DNA from: Daucus carota subsp. sativus
Taxonomy: Eukaryota; Streptophyta; Magnoliopsida; Apiales; Apiaceae
NCBI RefSeq assembly: GCF_001625215.2
Contig: NC_030389.2
Location: 1,400,930-1,464,929, forward strand
Length of the DNA stretch: 64,000 nucleotides
Direction: 5' to 3'
The stretch's first letter is position 1; every line of letters begins with the position of its first letter. The position numbers and the translations under genes were made by a program. Below the pieces are notes generated by a model, which did not search any database, was not told the DNA's origin, and saw only the letters and a program-made list of their open reading frames with translations. Of this stretch, positions 47,386 to 58,780 are shown in pieces.

Positions 47386-47767
47386 GATGTTTAGATTGAA
47401 GCTGTAGTGGTGTAGTTTGTAATGTAGTTTTATAATGAAAGCTCAGTTTCTTTACAACACAACCTAGTGGTCCAAGCACAATATTTAACACACTGACAAA
47501 GATTCCAAAAGAAGAAGAAAAACAAGTAATAATGCAAAGGTTGGCAGTTGATGACATTGAATAAAACGGATGGGGAACATAAATGTATGAGTTAGGATAC
47601 AACCGACCAAGTCCCAAAATCATATCCTCAAAAGACCATACACTGGTTTCCTAACCAAAATACCATCTTCAAAACCAACATAATCCAAAAGACTACCAAC
47701 AACAACAAAAAAGAGTCTTCACAAACAAACACTAGGACTTAATAGCATTTTTTTGTAGAAAATAGCA

Positions 47768-50700
47768 TTACTTAGCAGGACCCTTCTTCTTTCTTAGTGC
47801 TGCCTGCAACTGTCCTAGTGTTGTAAACTTCTCACCATTTTTTTCAAAACACTCCACTCCCAAAGGACCTGTCTGTGCAGGTGGTTTGAAGGGTCTCACA
47901 GTGCCTCCTTGAATTAAAACATGCTTGCCATTCTTTAAGGGGCTGGATCTAGGTGACTTTCCTGCCAATTGTTTAGTCCTTGGTTGCTTTTGGGTGGCAA
48001 ACAATTCATTCTGTGATTTTTGAAGGTCCTCAAGCTTCTCCCGGAGACTTTGTGCACTTTCTTCAGCATCCTTCCTTTTTTTCTCCTCATCAAGGGCCTG
48101 CACAGAAGAAGGAGATGATGTAATGTTGGTTGGATGATGGATATAGCAGATGATAATGGAATGCAAAGTATACCTTGGATGGGCAAGATCTGAGGTTGTG
48201 GCCTTCTTCCTTGCAGTAACTGCATTTTGATGGTTTTTGTGGCCACTTTGGCACCTCATCTGGATTTTCAGCTTGGTGAGCTGCTTCAACTCCATCTGAT
48301 ATCTATTTTAAAAAAGAATAAAATTTAAATGTGTAGATAATATTTGAGCTAGATGATAAGGTTGAGATAATGTAGATACCTTTTTGGGACATTTTCTGAC
48401 ATTGTGCTCCCATTGACCACAGTATGAGCACTTTAAACTAGTGCCCTGTCTTTTCAGCATTGTTGGGTTATTTGGCCTGGTTTGGACCACATCATTTTTC
48501 TTGTCTCTAATTTTTTTGGGCCTTCCAGGTGCAGTTTTCTTAATAGGAGGCAAGGGTGGTTCTTGTTCAGTTTGTTCCCAATAGGCCTCACCACTTATGG
48601 GCTCCAAAATGTGGCTATACACCTGCAAATACCTCTCCTTGCTGTAGCATTCATGAATGAAGTCCATAGGGTCCATTTTCTGGAATAAAATACATGCCAC
48701 AACATGGAAGCAAGGGATCCCAGTCAATTGCCACTTCCTGCAGGCACATCTCCTCTGCTTCAAGTCCACTACAACCTCATGTCCTCCAGCTGACATGGTA
48801 ACATGGTACTTGTCCCCACCATTCCACACTGGACTTGCTTTTGCAGCATCTTTAATTGCCCTAGAATAAGTGCAAATAAATAAGTGCAAATAAACAAGTG
48901 CAAATAAATAAGTGCAAATAAATCAGTGCAAAGTTGATGGAGAGACTCACTTTTCAATTTTTTTAAGTGTCTTGGTGCAAAATTTATTTTTGTTCTTCTC
49001 CATCTTACTTTTCCTCTTCTGGATCCTCACCATGCAAGTTTTGTGAATATTTTTGAACATTGTGACAATGCCATTATCTCTGTATTTGTTAATGGCATTG
49101 TTAAATACCTCGCAATTGTTGTTAACAAAAACATCTGACTTGCAGAGTTCTCTGAAGCCACTCCTAGACCACTGAGACCTTGGCTTTGCAGCCAACCAAT
49201 CATAAGCATTCTTGTTCAGCTGTAAAAACTGAAATTAGTATAGCCTTAAACAAATGCAGTAAAGTTAATAAAATACGACAATTACCTTTTTCAAACTTTC
49301 CATGTTCATGTTGAAGAAATAGTCTGTAGTAGACCTAGCAGCCAACCACATTTGCCTAGTCACTCCTATACCCTTAAAATCTTTTTTCATGTTGTGATAT
49401 AGATGCATCACACAAAATCTAATTTCAGCTTGGGGGAAATGTGTCTCAAGTGCATTTACAAGCCCCTATATCATGCACAGACCAAAATTTACACAATGCA
49501 CAAACATCTAATTAACACAAACAAACAATGAAATATTCCAAGTTAATATAGATGATAGGTTTAGAAATGGACCTTTTGTCTGTCACTGATAAATGTGTAG
49601 GTGCCAGTATTTTCAATCCTCAAGTCATTCTTCAACAGCCCCAAGAACCAGTCCCAGCTGCTGTTGTTTTCAGCTTCAACATGTGCCCAGGCTACAGGGT
49701 ACATGCCTTCATTTGGATCTGTAGCCACTGCAGTGAGTAATATACCTCCAAATGGACCTTTTAGATGGCATCCATCTAAACCAATCAAGGGCCTACATCC
49801 TTCAAGAAATCCTTCTTTTAATGGTCCCAAGCATACATAAAATCTGAGAAATCTTCTTCCAGGAAAACCATTCTCTGCAGGCTCTGTCATCAGCTTCACA
49901 GTGGAGGTTGGCATCACCTTCTTAACTTCATTTGCATAAAGATATAGCTTGCTAAATTCTTCTTCATGCCTCCCTGTTATAGTTTCTCTAGCCTTCCTCA
50001 TTGCCCTGTATGCCATTGTTGATGAAATGTTACATTTCAAATCATTTACAACTTTTGCATGAAAAGATTGTAAGGGCCAACTTGGATTCATCCTTATCTC
50101 TTCTTCATAAGTCCTAGCCAACCAAGTTGAATTAATCTGTTTTTGAACCCATGTAGGTGTACATGTGTGTATGTTGCACACTGTCTTGATTTGAATATTG
50201 GTTGATCTCTGCTGCTTGATACCATAAACTTTCCAGTCACATCCAGCAGTGCAAACCCACTTTATCTTATCAGATAGATTCTTCTTGAGCCTAACCCCTC
50301 TTTGGTGTAGAATAGCATGCTTCCTCACAGCCTCTCTAAAAACCTGGCCACTGCTGAATAGCATACCCATCTCAAATTGTGGATCCTCCATATCATTTTG
50401 CTCATTAAATTCTGGAAAAGTGCTGTCCTCTTCATCACAAGAGGAGATGGCCATCCTCTCCACACTACTGTTATACTCACTCTCTGATGAAGTACTATCT
50501 TCTTCCATCTCTTCATTTTTCTCATCTTCTTTTACATATTTCTCATTAATTACACTCTCTTGTCCTTGTTCTTCTGGCAACACTGTCTCAATTTCATCTT
50601 CATCCTTGTCCTTGACACTCTTGGCCTTGTCCTTTTTCTGACTGAAATACTTGCCCTTGTTCTTCACATTGTTTCTCACTTCTTTTGGCTCTACAGCAGC

Positions 50701-52001
50701 CACCCTTGCACTTTCTTCTTGCACTTTTTCTTTAACACAAGGCAGCTTTGCACCTTGTTTATCCCCACCCTTTTCTTCAATAATTTTTGTTGGAGTACCC
50801 TTCTTCAACCTCCGTACAGATTTCTTCTGCTTTTCTCTCTTGCTAGAGTTTTCACCTCCCTCCATCTCATGTCTCTTGCCTGGTTTTTCAATTCCATCCA
50901 CCTCACTTCTCTTGCTTATTTTTTCACCAACCTCCTTCTCATGTCCCTTGTTCTGTTTTTCACCAACCTTTCTTCCCTTCTTAGCTTTAAGTGGCTCTGG
51001 GGTCACATCATTACCAGCATCATCTAGCACAACAGGGGTTTCCTCTGTGTTCTTAAATAAGCCCCTCAGCATTGAGTACCTCCCTCTCTTTCTAGCTCTG
51101 TATGGTGGATTAGGAGGTGGGATTCTCCTCTTCTTTTTTTTAGACTTGGGCAAATGAGTGTCACTGGAATCCATGTTTGAACTGTCCCCATGGAAGCTTA
51201 ATTTCTCTTCCTCCTCTTGTACAGTTTCTAGACCCTCATCCCTCACAGCAGCTTCTACCTCAACTCTTATATCTTCTATCCTTTCAATTCTTTGATCTAT
51301 AGCCAGTTGTGTGAATGAAAAATCAGCAAATTCACCATCAAGACCAGGACCATTTGGGGTCGTATAGAGCCTTACCAACTTGTAGTTACACTCTACCAGA
51401 GTTTTCACAACCTCAAGATCACGATTAGTTTCAATCGGATTAATATTAGCAGCACAAAACTCATGCTCATTTGTCAAAAACCAAAGATCCATACTCTGAG
51501 TACTACAACCTACTTCAGCAAGCATAGCATCAATTTCAAATAAATCCAAACCAGTCACAGAACACATATCAAAATAGGCTATTTCACCACCAACATAAGC
51601 AGTACAATCCTCATTCAAATAACCCCCGTAATGAAGTTTTAAGGTAAAGTAGGGACTCATATCTGCAGCAAGATTTAAAGGGACCACAAAAATTTTAAAA
51701 TATAGTAATAAACTACTGGAGCAAGCAAATATAGTAAATCATTTATCATGACAAACATAAAGGGACCACAAAGATTTAAAAAACAAAAACCCTAAAACAC
51801 ATAATGCATGCCACTATATATAGCAACAACACTAAATACAAAGCTTGAAAAAGGACATCGAAGATGCTTACCACCATAAGCAGGTATTTCGTCAGCACAC
51901 TCTTTAACTACACTGCCACTATCATCACCGGTTGCTTTATCCTCTTTCCAAAGGTCACCATCATTTCGGGCTTGAACGCCGGTCCTTAAACGCCCTCTCA
52001 T
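47768..52001 (-). CDS. MURA-type MULE transposase with PB1-like, MuDR, DDE, SWIM and zinc-knuckle domains
   Basis: Seven exons join in frame: 52,001-51,872; 51,662-49,573; 49,465-49,286; 49,219-48,951; 48,860-48,380; 48,302-48,174; 48,097-47,768, all with GT-AG introns, giving 1,202 residues. Domains: PB1-like at about 48-96; a long charged linker with basic clusters (about 200-440); MuDR DNA-binding domain from about 473 with the WVCTAGCDWKV core; MULE catalytic domain with D673 (LIGLDGCHLKG), D737 (ISDRQKG) and E837 (NNCEVFNN), plus the CVMHLYHN insert; a SWIM zinc finger C928-C930-C940-H942; two CCHC knuckles (C1034-C1037-H1042-C1047 and C1077-C1080-H1085-C1090); and a charged, coiled-coil-like tail. 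The enzyme cuts and rejoins DNA at the TIRs. All expected catalytic and zinc ligands are present and no stop interrupts it, so it may be active. Exon 2 alone is 2.1 kb. Confidence 0.93.
48868..48930. repeat. Short tandem repeat in a transposase intron
   Basis: A 14 bp unit (AATAAATAAGTGCA and variants) is repeated four to five times in intron 4, next to the exon 5 acceptor. It lies outside the coding exons. Confidence 0.85.
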
Positions 52002-52380
52002 TGTTGTTAATTACAAAGCTTCAAAATGTTTAATTGCAAGTATCTCCAATCTAGGGTTTTGATCGCAGGGTGTAATCGGGGGAGATGGAGCGACTTCTGG
52101 ATGGGGGGGTGGGTTATGTCTCAATTTGGGAGGGAATTAGATATTTAGGGGTAAACAATTAGAAAAACAAAAGTGGACTGTAAACTCCTCGGTGAAATTA
52201 CAGCTTTGCCCTTAAATTTTAACGTTAACGGGAGAGACTAACGGCTGTGGTCAAACCAGGTGCATACTGCCGCGCTTTTGAAATGATGGGGGTGGATAGT
52301 GCAATTTTGGAAAGTCTAGGGTAAAAAGTGCTTTTCGCAAAAACCAGGGGGGTGCGTTTTGCAATATACTCTAAGATATA

Positions 52381-55300
52381 AGATATGATGCCATCATCCC
52401 AAGATTTAGAGAGGAGAGATACAGATCATCCTCTGTAGCAACACACTTGTTTCCAGATCGCTAAGTGTGTTCTCTACAAGCTCCGAAAGGTGATCATAGA
52501 GACTTTGACTAACTCCCTGAAGATTATAGTAGATTGGATTCTGGCGGGTAAGGCTCCTGGACATGAATGTCCAAGTAACGTAATCCACAGGACCACAGCA
52601 TCTTGCTTGCTTGTAATGACACCACCTCGGCACCTCTGCATTAAGATTATCGTGCAGAAAATGGTCCAGGTGGCTTTCAACTGGGAATGCTTCATGCAAC
52701 AACTTTTGTAATATTCCTTTCGTGGTGCATGGCAGAAAGTAACACACTTTCCAGCATTATCTGCAAGAGGACGACTAGCCTGACCCATCATCTGGAGGAT
52801 ATCTGTGAGTATTTTCCCATGATGATCACTAGATGAGCACACAATGGCATCCCCAGCACATTGAATTGAACTGGTCATTACTCACACTTGGATCCAACCA
52901 ATTTCAAATAGGGTACTTAATATATCATGATCAGTGGGACTTAATTCTTCGTGTAAGTATCCCACACCATACTGCAGTGTCTCATGCAACATTGGTTCTT
53001 TGAATCTGTCAACAAAAGGCTCAAGCTCTACACTAGAGAATGTCATTAAATCCACAGCAGTGAGCATAGAGCATTTCTTTGAATCAGTGGGACCTCCTTG
53101 ACCAGTTGACCCCCAATCAAATGAAGTTGATCAACAATGAAAAGACTTAACTTTCTTAACATGATTCCTCTGCTTCCAGCGGCGAGATAGAGCATTTCTT
53201 TATCAGGAGTGCTTACTATCAGTTGACCTTTCTCCAACAGTACGTTTGAGGTCCACAGCAGTTTCACCAGTTTATTCTATCACTCTCATGCCAAGACCTT
53301 CCCCAAATTTTCTCTTCCAGTCCTTAGCAAGAGAGTCTACAGGAGCAATGTAAACAGCCCTCAGGAGTCTTTTAATGATTCCTCATAATCGCAAATTCTG
53401 CACATATGGTCTTTCCACTCCCGGTTGGTGCAGCAACCATACGTTATCATCTGTGTAATATGCCTGTGAACACTTGAGTCTGCACAGGGCTAAAATGCTT
53501 AAATTCTTGGTACTCTGAGTGATATAAACCATGTCAGACGTTAGAGATAATCCTTCAAGCTTCAGCTGGGAAATATAAGCTTGTAACAAGACATTAATGG
53601 GAAATATAAGCTTGCCAACTCCATCTTCTCGTCTTGTCTCACAGTTACGTATTTAAATTCTTCACTGAGGCAGAACAGACGATAAAGCTCGATGTCCCCC
53701 ATTGTTCTCATTGAAGGTAATTATATATCGTCCCATGAGTTATGTAATAGTAACTTGCAATGCGACCCAAATCAGTATCCACTTTTTCTCTCATACTTTA
53801 TCAGATTGTTCTTGTCTAATGTTGTTGCTGCAGTATGAACCATATCAGCTCCTCTCTTCCAGTAACAAGTCTTTGCTCAAAGCCTCAGGAGCCAAACCAA
53901 ACAAAGTAGGATTACATAACATGCAAACATACAGGGTACGTGTAACTAAGCCAATTGCAGGCTTCTTTGGCATTCTGCACAGTACCAATCACAAACTCTG
54001 CATTTAACTAATCGGCCAGTTTGGACACAAACCGGCTCTCAATTGGAAGCTGTTGATTCATTAAAGAGAGATAATACTGCAGTTCACTATATCCGGTTAT
54101 TATTATTCCTTCCCCATAAGTGTCAAACTGAGGCATTCCTGCTCGACCAAGCATATGCATAAGTATAACATCCAAAGGACTTAATTCAGTCCATGCTCCT
54201 TCTTCCGGATTGTATACCGGGGTACCTTTAATGATGACAGTATGAGCAGGTAAATTGACACCCAAGCAAGAGCGGCTGTAGAAACCAGCACTTGTACATG
54301 ACCGTCAGCAAACAACTCCTCAACAAGCTGGCGGTCAGCCCTATTCATACCTGCATGATGAATTGCAAAGCCATATGGAGAAAGATTCTTGAGAATTGAG
54401 ATCATTCTTCTTGACAAGCTCAGTTGGGAACTAAGAATTTCACGAGAAGCACTTTTCTCTTTGATAAATCTGCTAACAGTGTCATTAGCTAGTGCTGAAT
54501 CTCGTATTGCACGGGCTGTTTTTGCTGTTTCTTTCCTTGAGTGCACAAAAATTAGGACCTGATGCTTACCAGCTACACTAATTAACTTCTCGTAGCATAC
54601 GTCATTCATCAATTGAAACCTCTGCAGTGGTTTTTTCACCGTGATACCAATATACTATTGAGCAAGAGGGCAGGGTCGATAACTGTTGTCAAAATCAAAG
54701 AGGCCTTTCTTTAAATCAACTCGAAGTAACAGAGCCACGTCTTCATAATTGGGGAGTGTAGCAGATAGCCCGACAAGCCTAATATGCTCTTTTGTGGTCT
54801 CAATGTGTCCAACAGTTCTCGCAACTATGCTTTCCAGAACAGGTCCTCTGTTGTCATGTAAAAGATGGATCTCCTCAATGATAAGAAGTTTCACAAGCTG
54901 AGTGTAGGTGCGATCGCCTAATTTCCTGGTTAAAATATCCCACTTCTCTGGCGTCGTGCCAATTATCTGAGTTTCTTCAATTTGCTGGCAAGTCGGTGCC
55001 TGATCTCCACTCAGCTCTTTCACATTAACGTCATAATGCTTCAAACTGTTAAAATATTTATTCACCCACTACTAAACCGATTGTAAAGGCATTAGGTGGA
55101 TTGATTAAATATTTTAAAAACAACACATTCAAAGAATTAAATTTATTAAAATCTAATTAGAAAGATACTCTTGAATCAGTAATTTTTTGATTTAGAAAAA
55201 CAAAATATAGCTGTACAAAGGTATGGAAAACATTATTTTAATTATATTATAATTTAAAATAAATTTTTATTTTCAAAGCCCTTGCGTAGCGGGCATAAAT

Positions 55301-56724
55301 ACTAGTTAACGTCATAATGCTTCAAACTGTTAGCAAGGTTTCCTAAAACTTCAGCCACAAGTGCTTTCATTGGTGCCACATAAACAATCTAGTAATTGCT
55401 GCTCCTGTGGGAGCACACAGCAAAAGATTTTCAGCTGAAAAAAGGGCTGCGTTATAAACTCTGCCTTGAACCCTGTTCAACTGGGACATTCCTTCAAAAG
55501 CTGGACGAGCCCAGTCTGGCATGGAAGATACTTTAATAAGCTTTTCACCCTCAGCAAGTGGTTTGTTTTCAGTGCTGGCACATGAACTTCTTCATAGCCC
55601 TTGTTATGGTTTCTATAGAAACCCAGAGAGAGCTCGCACTTTCTACTGGCCATCAGCAGACCACCCTGGTTGAATGCAAGGCTTTCCAGATCAAGCAACT
55701 GACGCTGCCCATTCAACCACCCACTATCTGCATCTCTATCTTATATGCCCCTTCGACCCCGATCTCCATCACCACCACTCTCATCCTTCAACCTGCGAGC
55801 TTCTTCTCTGATGCTTTTCTCCAAATTCTTTTGTCTCTCTTTCACAGTAGCCCTTGTGGCATGCAGCTGCTCCAGAATAGCTGCCAATTCTGGGCCCAAC
55901 TGCGTCATTTCTTCTTCAATTTTCTTCCTTTCCTCTTGGTCTTCTGCCCTCGCCAAACGGGTACACCAAACTATTTTCATCCGATTCTTCAATAACTACT
56001 TGATAAGATTAAACTTATCAAACTGCGGATGCACCAATAACTTGGTTTCAACTTCTCTATCATCACCTTCAGCTAGGATCTTCAACACCTCTTCCGCAAG
56101 CTTTTGGCTCTGCTGTGGATCAATCTGCTGCTCATAAGCCTGAGAAATCTTCCTCTGAAGCCAATAGGCATCAATGTCCTGAACATTCAAAGTCATCCCC
56201 TCATTTGCTTCCACCTTCATCATCATCATCAATCCCACATCTGCATAGCCCCTGAGCCATGCCCATCTGCCAAATCATCCTCATCATCCTGTACATATCA
56301 AGATCACTCTCTTCTTCCTCCTCTTCATTCTCCTCAAACTCAACACCCACACCCACGTCATCATCAAGAGCATCATCCTCATCTGCAGCACCAGCGCCCC
56401 CAGCAGCATCACCACCCGCATCTTGACAATCCATAATAAGCCTCCCAATCGACACCAACTGATCAAACATATTACTTGGAATCTCATTTAACAGCTTCTC
56501 AATCTCCTTCTTCTTATCCGGGCTTAAACGTATCATTCTTCAACACAGCCAAAATCTCATCCACCGCCCCACTGCTGCTGAATAACACTAAGCATCGCCT
56601 CATATGCCGCCCTCGGTCTCCTTAGTTTTCGGATGATACATCCCCTCATCTGCAGTCATCAAAACCAAACTCGAATTAGCCCTATATTCATACTGCGCTT
56701 GCGCACCACCACCAAATTCGCCAT
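52381..56724 (-). pseudogene. BRR2 (DExH12) helicase pseudogene, N-terminal and helicase part
   Basis: Right to left, the minus strand follows BRR2 from the start (MANL, one base lost, GGGAQAQYEYRANSSLVL) through AYWLQRKISQAYEQQIDPQQ, LAAILEQLHATRATVKERQK, the first helicase cassette ([31 protein letters not shown] with EEIH where DEIH is normal, [40 protein letters not shown]), the first Sec63 part, and pieces of the second cassette ([30 protein letters not shown]). Many frameshifts and stops, several large internal losses (for example after residue about 25 and before the second cassette), and inserted elements show it is dead. The C-terminal part lies at 42,340-43,704. It was one gene-sized copy before the insertions. 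Confidence 0.93.
55052..55306 (+). mobile_element. Short Helitron tail inserted in the BRR2 pseudogene
   Basis: A 255 bp AT-rich insert ends with the hairpin-like GCCCTTGCGTAGCGGGC and then ATAAATACTAGT followed by T, a Helitron 3' end. It has no Helitron 5' start. The 27 bp of BRR2 sequence TTAACGTCATAATGCTTCAA plus ACTGTTA is present on both sides (55,025-55,051 and 55,306-55,332), which Helitrons do not normally produce. Confidence 0.65.
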
Positions 56725-56744
56725 AGCCTCAACTAACTTAAAAA

Positions 56745-57467
56745 AACAACTTTTCACTCTCAGACAAATTGTCGAACTTATAGCATACAAATTATCCTTT
56801 CACCAATCCACCTACAATTATGCAGACATAAACCAAACCAAACCAAACATAAGAGCGGGGTCTGGGGAGGGTAAGAGGTAGACAGACATATATAAGTTGT
56901 TAAAAAAATGAAGGTAATTTTCTGCAAATCTTCTTATAAATATGCTTAAATTACATGTTCTGCAACGTTGTTTTATATTGTCATTTCATTTCATTTGGAT
57001 CTAAGCCAGTTTACATGGTGTTGACACATTCACTGTCTTAACGACTTGTCTGTTTTAGTCATACAAAGCTTATCAACTACGAATGCTATATATTACATTA
57101 CATGTACCCTACATGCTTCATCTGGCACCTAGGATCTCTTTTCTCACATTTTAATTTTTCAACTAACAATATTGCGGCAAGTAGTCATTTCGTTAGGGGA
57201 TATAGCAAGAGTTATATATAGTTGTAGAAATATTATACCTATGTGTTAATATATGTTAGGCTGACTTCATTTATATATAAATCTATCGAGTATATGGACA
57301 ATCGATTAATTCATACAGATAATGTTCCAACTTAGAAATTGTATGGTCGTATCTGCACTGTCAGTCTGTCATCATCATCATCTCTTGTGCCACAGAGCAC
57401 AAACTAGACCTCCATATGTTTGTAGTTATAAAAATGTAAAGCTATGATTTCTATGTTTATTTTGTAG
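56745..57467. other. Spacer between BRR2 pseudogene and RAD54 fragment
   Basis: AT-rich, no gene seen. No RAD54 helicase exon could be found here, although such exons would be expected upstream of 57,468 in a complete gene. Confidence 0.45.
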
Positions 57468-58780
57468 GGGAACTTCCTCTCAAGTCAAGATCTACGAGAC
57501 CTGTTCTCACTTCATGAGAATGTTAGGCAAGTTAATTGAACTACCCACTGATATTTGAGAAAAATAAATAATTCTCTATATACTGTTATTTAACATTAGC
57601 ATTGTCCAAGGATATTAGATTGACGAAAGTTGCATAATAATTGGCTTTTATATTGCAAGGAAACAACTATTGCAAATGGTTCAACATGAGAAATCTAAGA
57701 GAACCGCAAGTAAAGATAATAGAGTGAATAAGTATTACTCCATCATAAAAATCTTGCTTAGTCATAACTGTTTCAAGTGAAATTTGTATGCAGTTCTGAA
57801 ATTCATGAGAAGATGAACTGTGTCCGTTGCCGAAGTTGTGGAGGTATAGCGGATGATGGACCTGAAACTTATGGAGAAGAGGATGGAGGTAGTTCAGTAA
57901 ATGAAAATTGTCAATCTGATCAGGAGGATATAGGGGGCTTTGCAGGGATTACTGGGTGCTTGCACAAGTTAAAAAGCTCAGAGAGACAGGTTAGTAAAGT
58001 AGATATGTGGAAGTGGAAACTAATTTTTGCAAAGGAATTCTTTTCATTTGCTACCATGAATAAGTCATTTATATATTTGGTTTACAGATAGGAACCCCTC
58101 TTGAAGAGGATTTAGGTAGTTGGGGTCATCACTTTAATCCGACATCTGTTCCAGATGCAATTTTACAAGCTTCAGCTGGAAATGAGGTCTGCTAACCGCT
58201 TAAAACCTTTTCAGATATTAATATAGAGGAAGCATGATACTGTTTACATATTTATACCAAGGTTATATAAATGCTAGCTATGTGTTTTACTTGGTACATT
58301 TTTCAAAGATGGAATATTCTTTTTGTCTTTTCTAGATTTTTTTTAACCTGTATATTTCTTTCTGCTGCTTGGAGCTATGACCTATATGAAGCTTATGATT
58401 TTATACCGCTACAGGTCACTTTCGTTTTTACGAATCAAGTTAGTGGAAAGCTTGTGCCTGTTGAACCAGTAGTCCCAAGGACAGGCAGAATGGATGAAAA
58501 TAAAAACCAATGCCAGTCCAAAGAAAATCTGTTCCCAAAATCTCTATCAATATCACGTCAACCACACGCACGCCCATGGAGATCTTCCAATGGTGATACA
58601 ACAAAGAACAACTTATCCGCTTCTCTAAAACCTTCACATGGAAAATATATCAAACCGGTTACACCACATTTAGAAGGTACAAAGCATGTAAATTTGAAAC
58701 CTAAACTCTCCTTGAGGAAGCAATTACCTCAAAAAAGGCATTCCCCAGATTATATAGATGATGATGATGATTTTCAGTAA
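57468..58780 (+). pseudogene. RAD54 (CHR25) 3' end: last four exons only
   Basis: Exons 57,468-57,526, 57,794-57,989, 58,088-58,186 and 58,415-58,780 join in frame to the C-terminus of plant RAD54, the SWI2/SNF2 motor that helps RAD51 in homologous recombination: NFLSSQDLRDLFSLHENV, SSEIHEKMNCVRC, EDIGGFAGITGCLHKLKSSE, GTPLEEDLGSWGHHFNP, VPDAILQASAGNEVTFVFTN and a basic tail ending DDDDDFQ. The first intron uses a GC donor (AG-GCAAGT), a rare but accepted type. The helicase domain that should precede these exons is absent in at least 700 bp upstream, where BRR2 pseudogene sequence begins. The exons themselves show no lesion. It is either a truncated copy or the end of a gene split by a very large insertion. 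Confidence 0.75.

Larger units (their letters stand above)
46663..52371 (-). mobile_element. Mutator-like element (MULE), apparently complete, 5,709 bp
   Basis: The two ends, 46,663-46,744 and 52,290-52,371, are inverted repeats identical over all 82 bp (begin GAGTATATTGCAAAACGC). They are flanked by a perfect 9 bp target duplication TAAGATATA (46,654-46,662 and 52,372-52,380). Inside are two convergent genes: a GRF zinc-finger gene on the plus strand starting 230 bp from the left TIR, and a seven-exon MURA-type transposase on the minus strand starting 290 bp from the right TIR. Both are open throughout. Identical TIRs plus an unmutated duplication mean a recent insertion. It landed between a Helitron end and BRR2 pseudogene sequence. 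The gene arrangement is that of maize MuDR, with a different second gene. Confidence 0.95.

Noticed and set aside
50249-51157. Three long plus-strand open frames of 130-168 codons
   Set aside because: They are antisense to the charged linker in exon 2 of the MULE transposase. Their Ser/Leu/Phe composition is what the Lys/Glu codons give on the other strand.
55558-56436. Plus-strand open frames of 110-145 codons
   Set aside because: They are antisense to the clearly recognisable BRR2 pseudogene.
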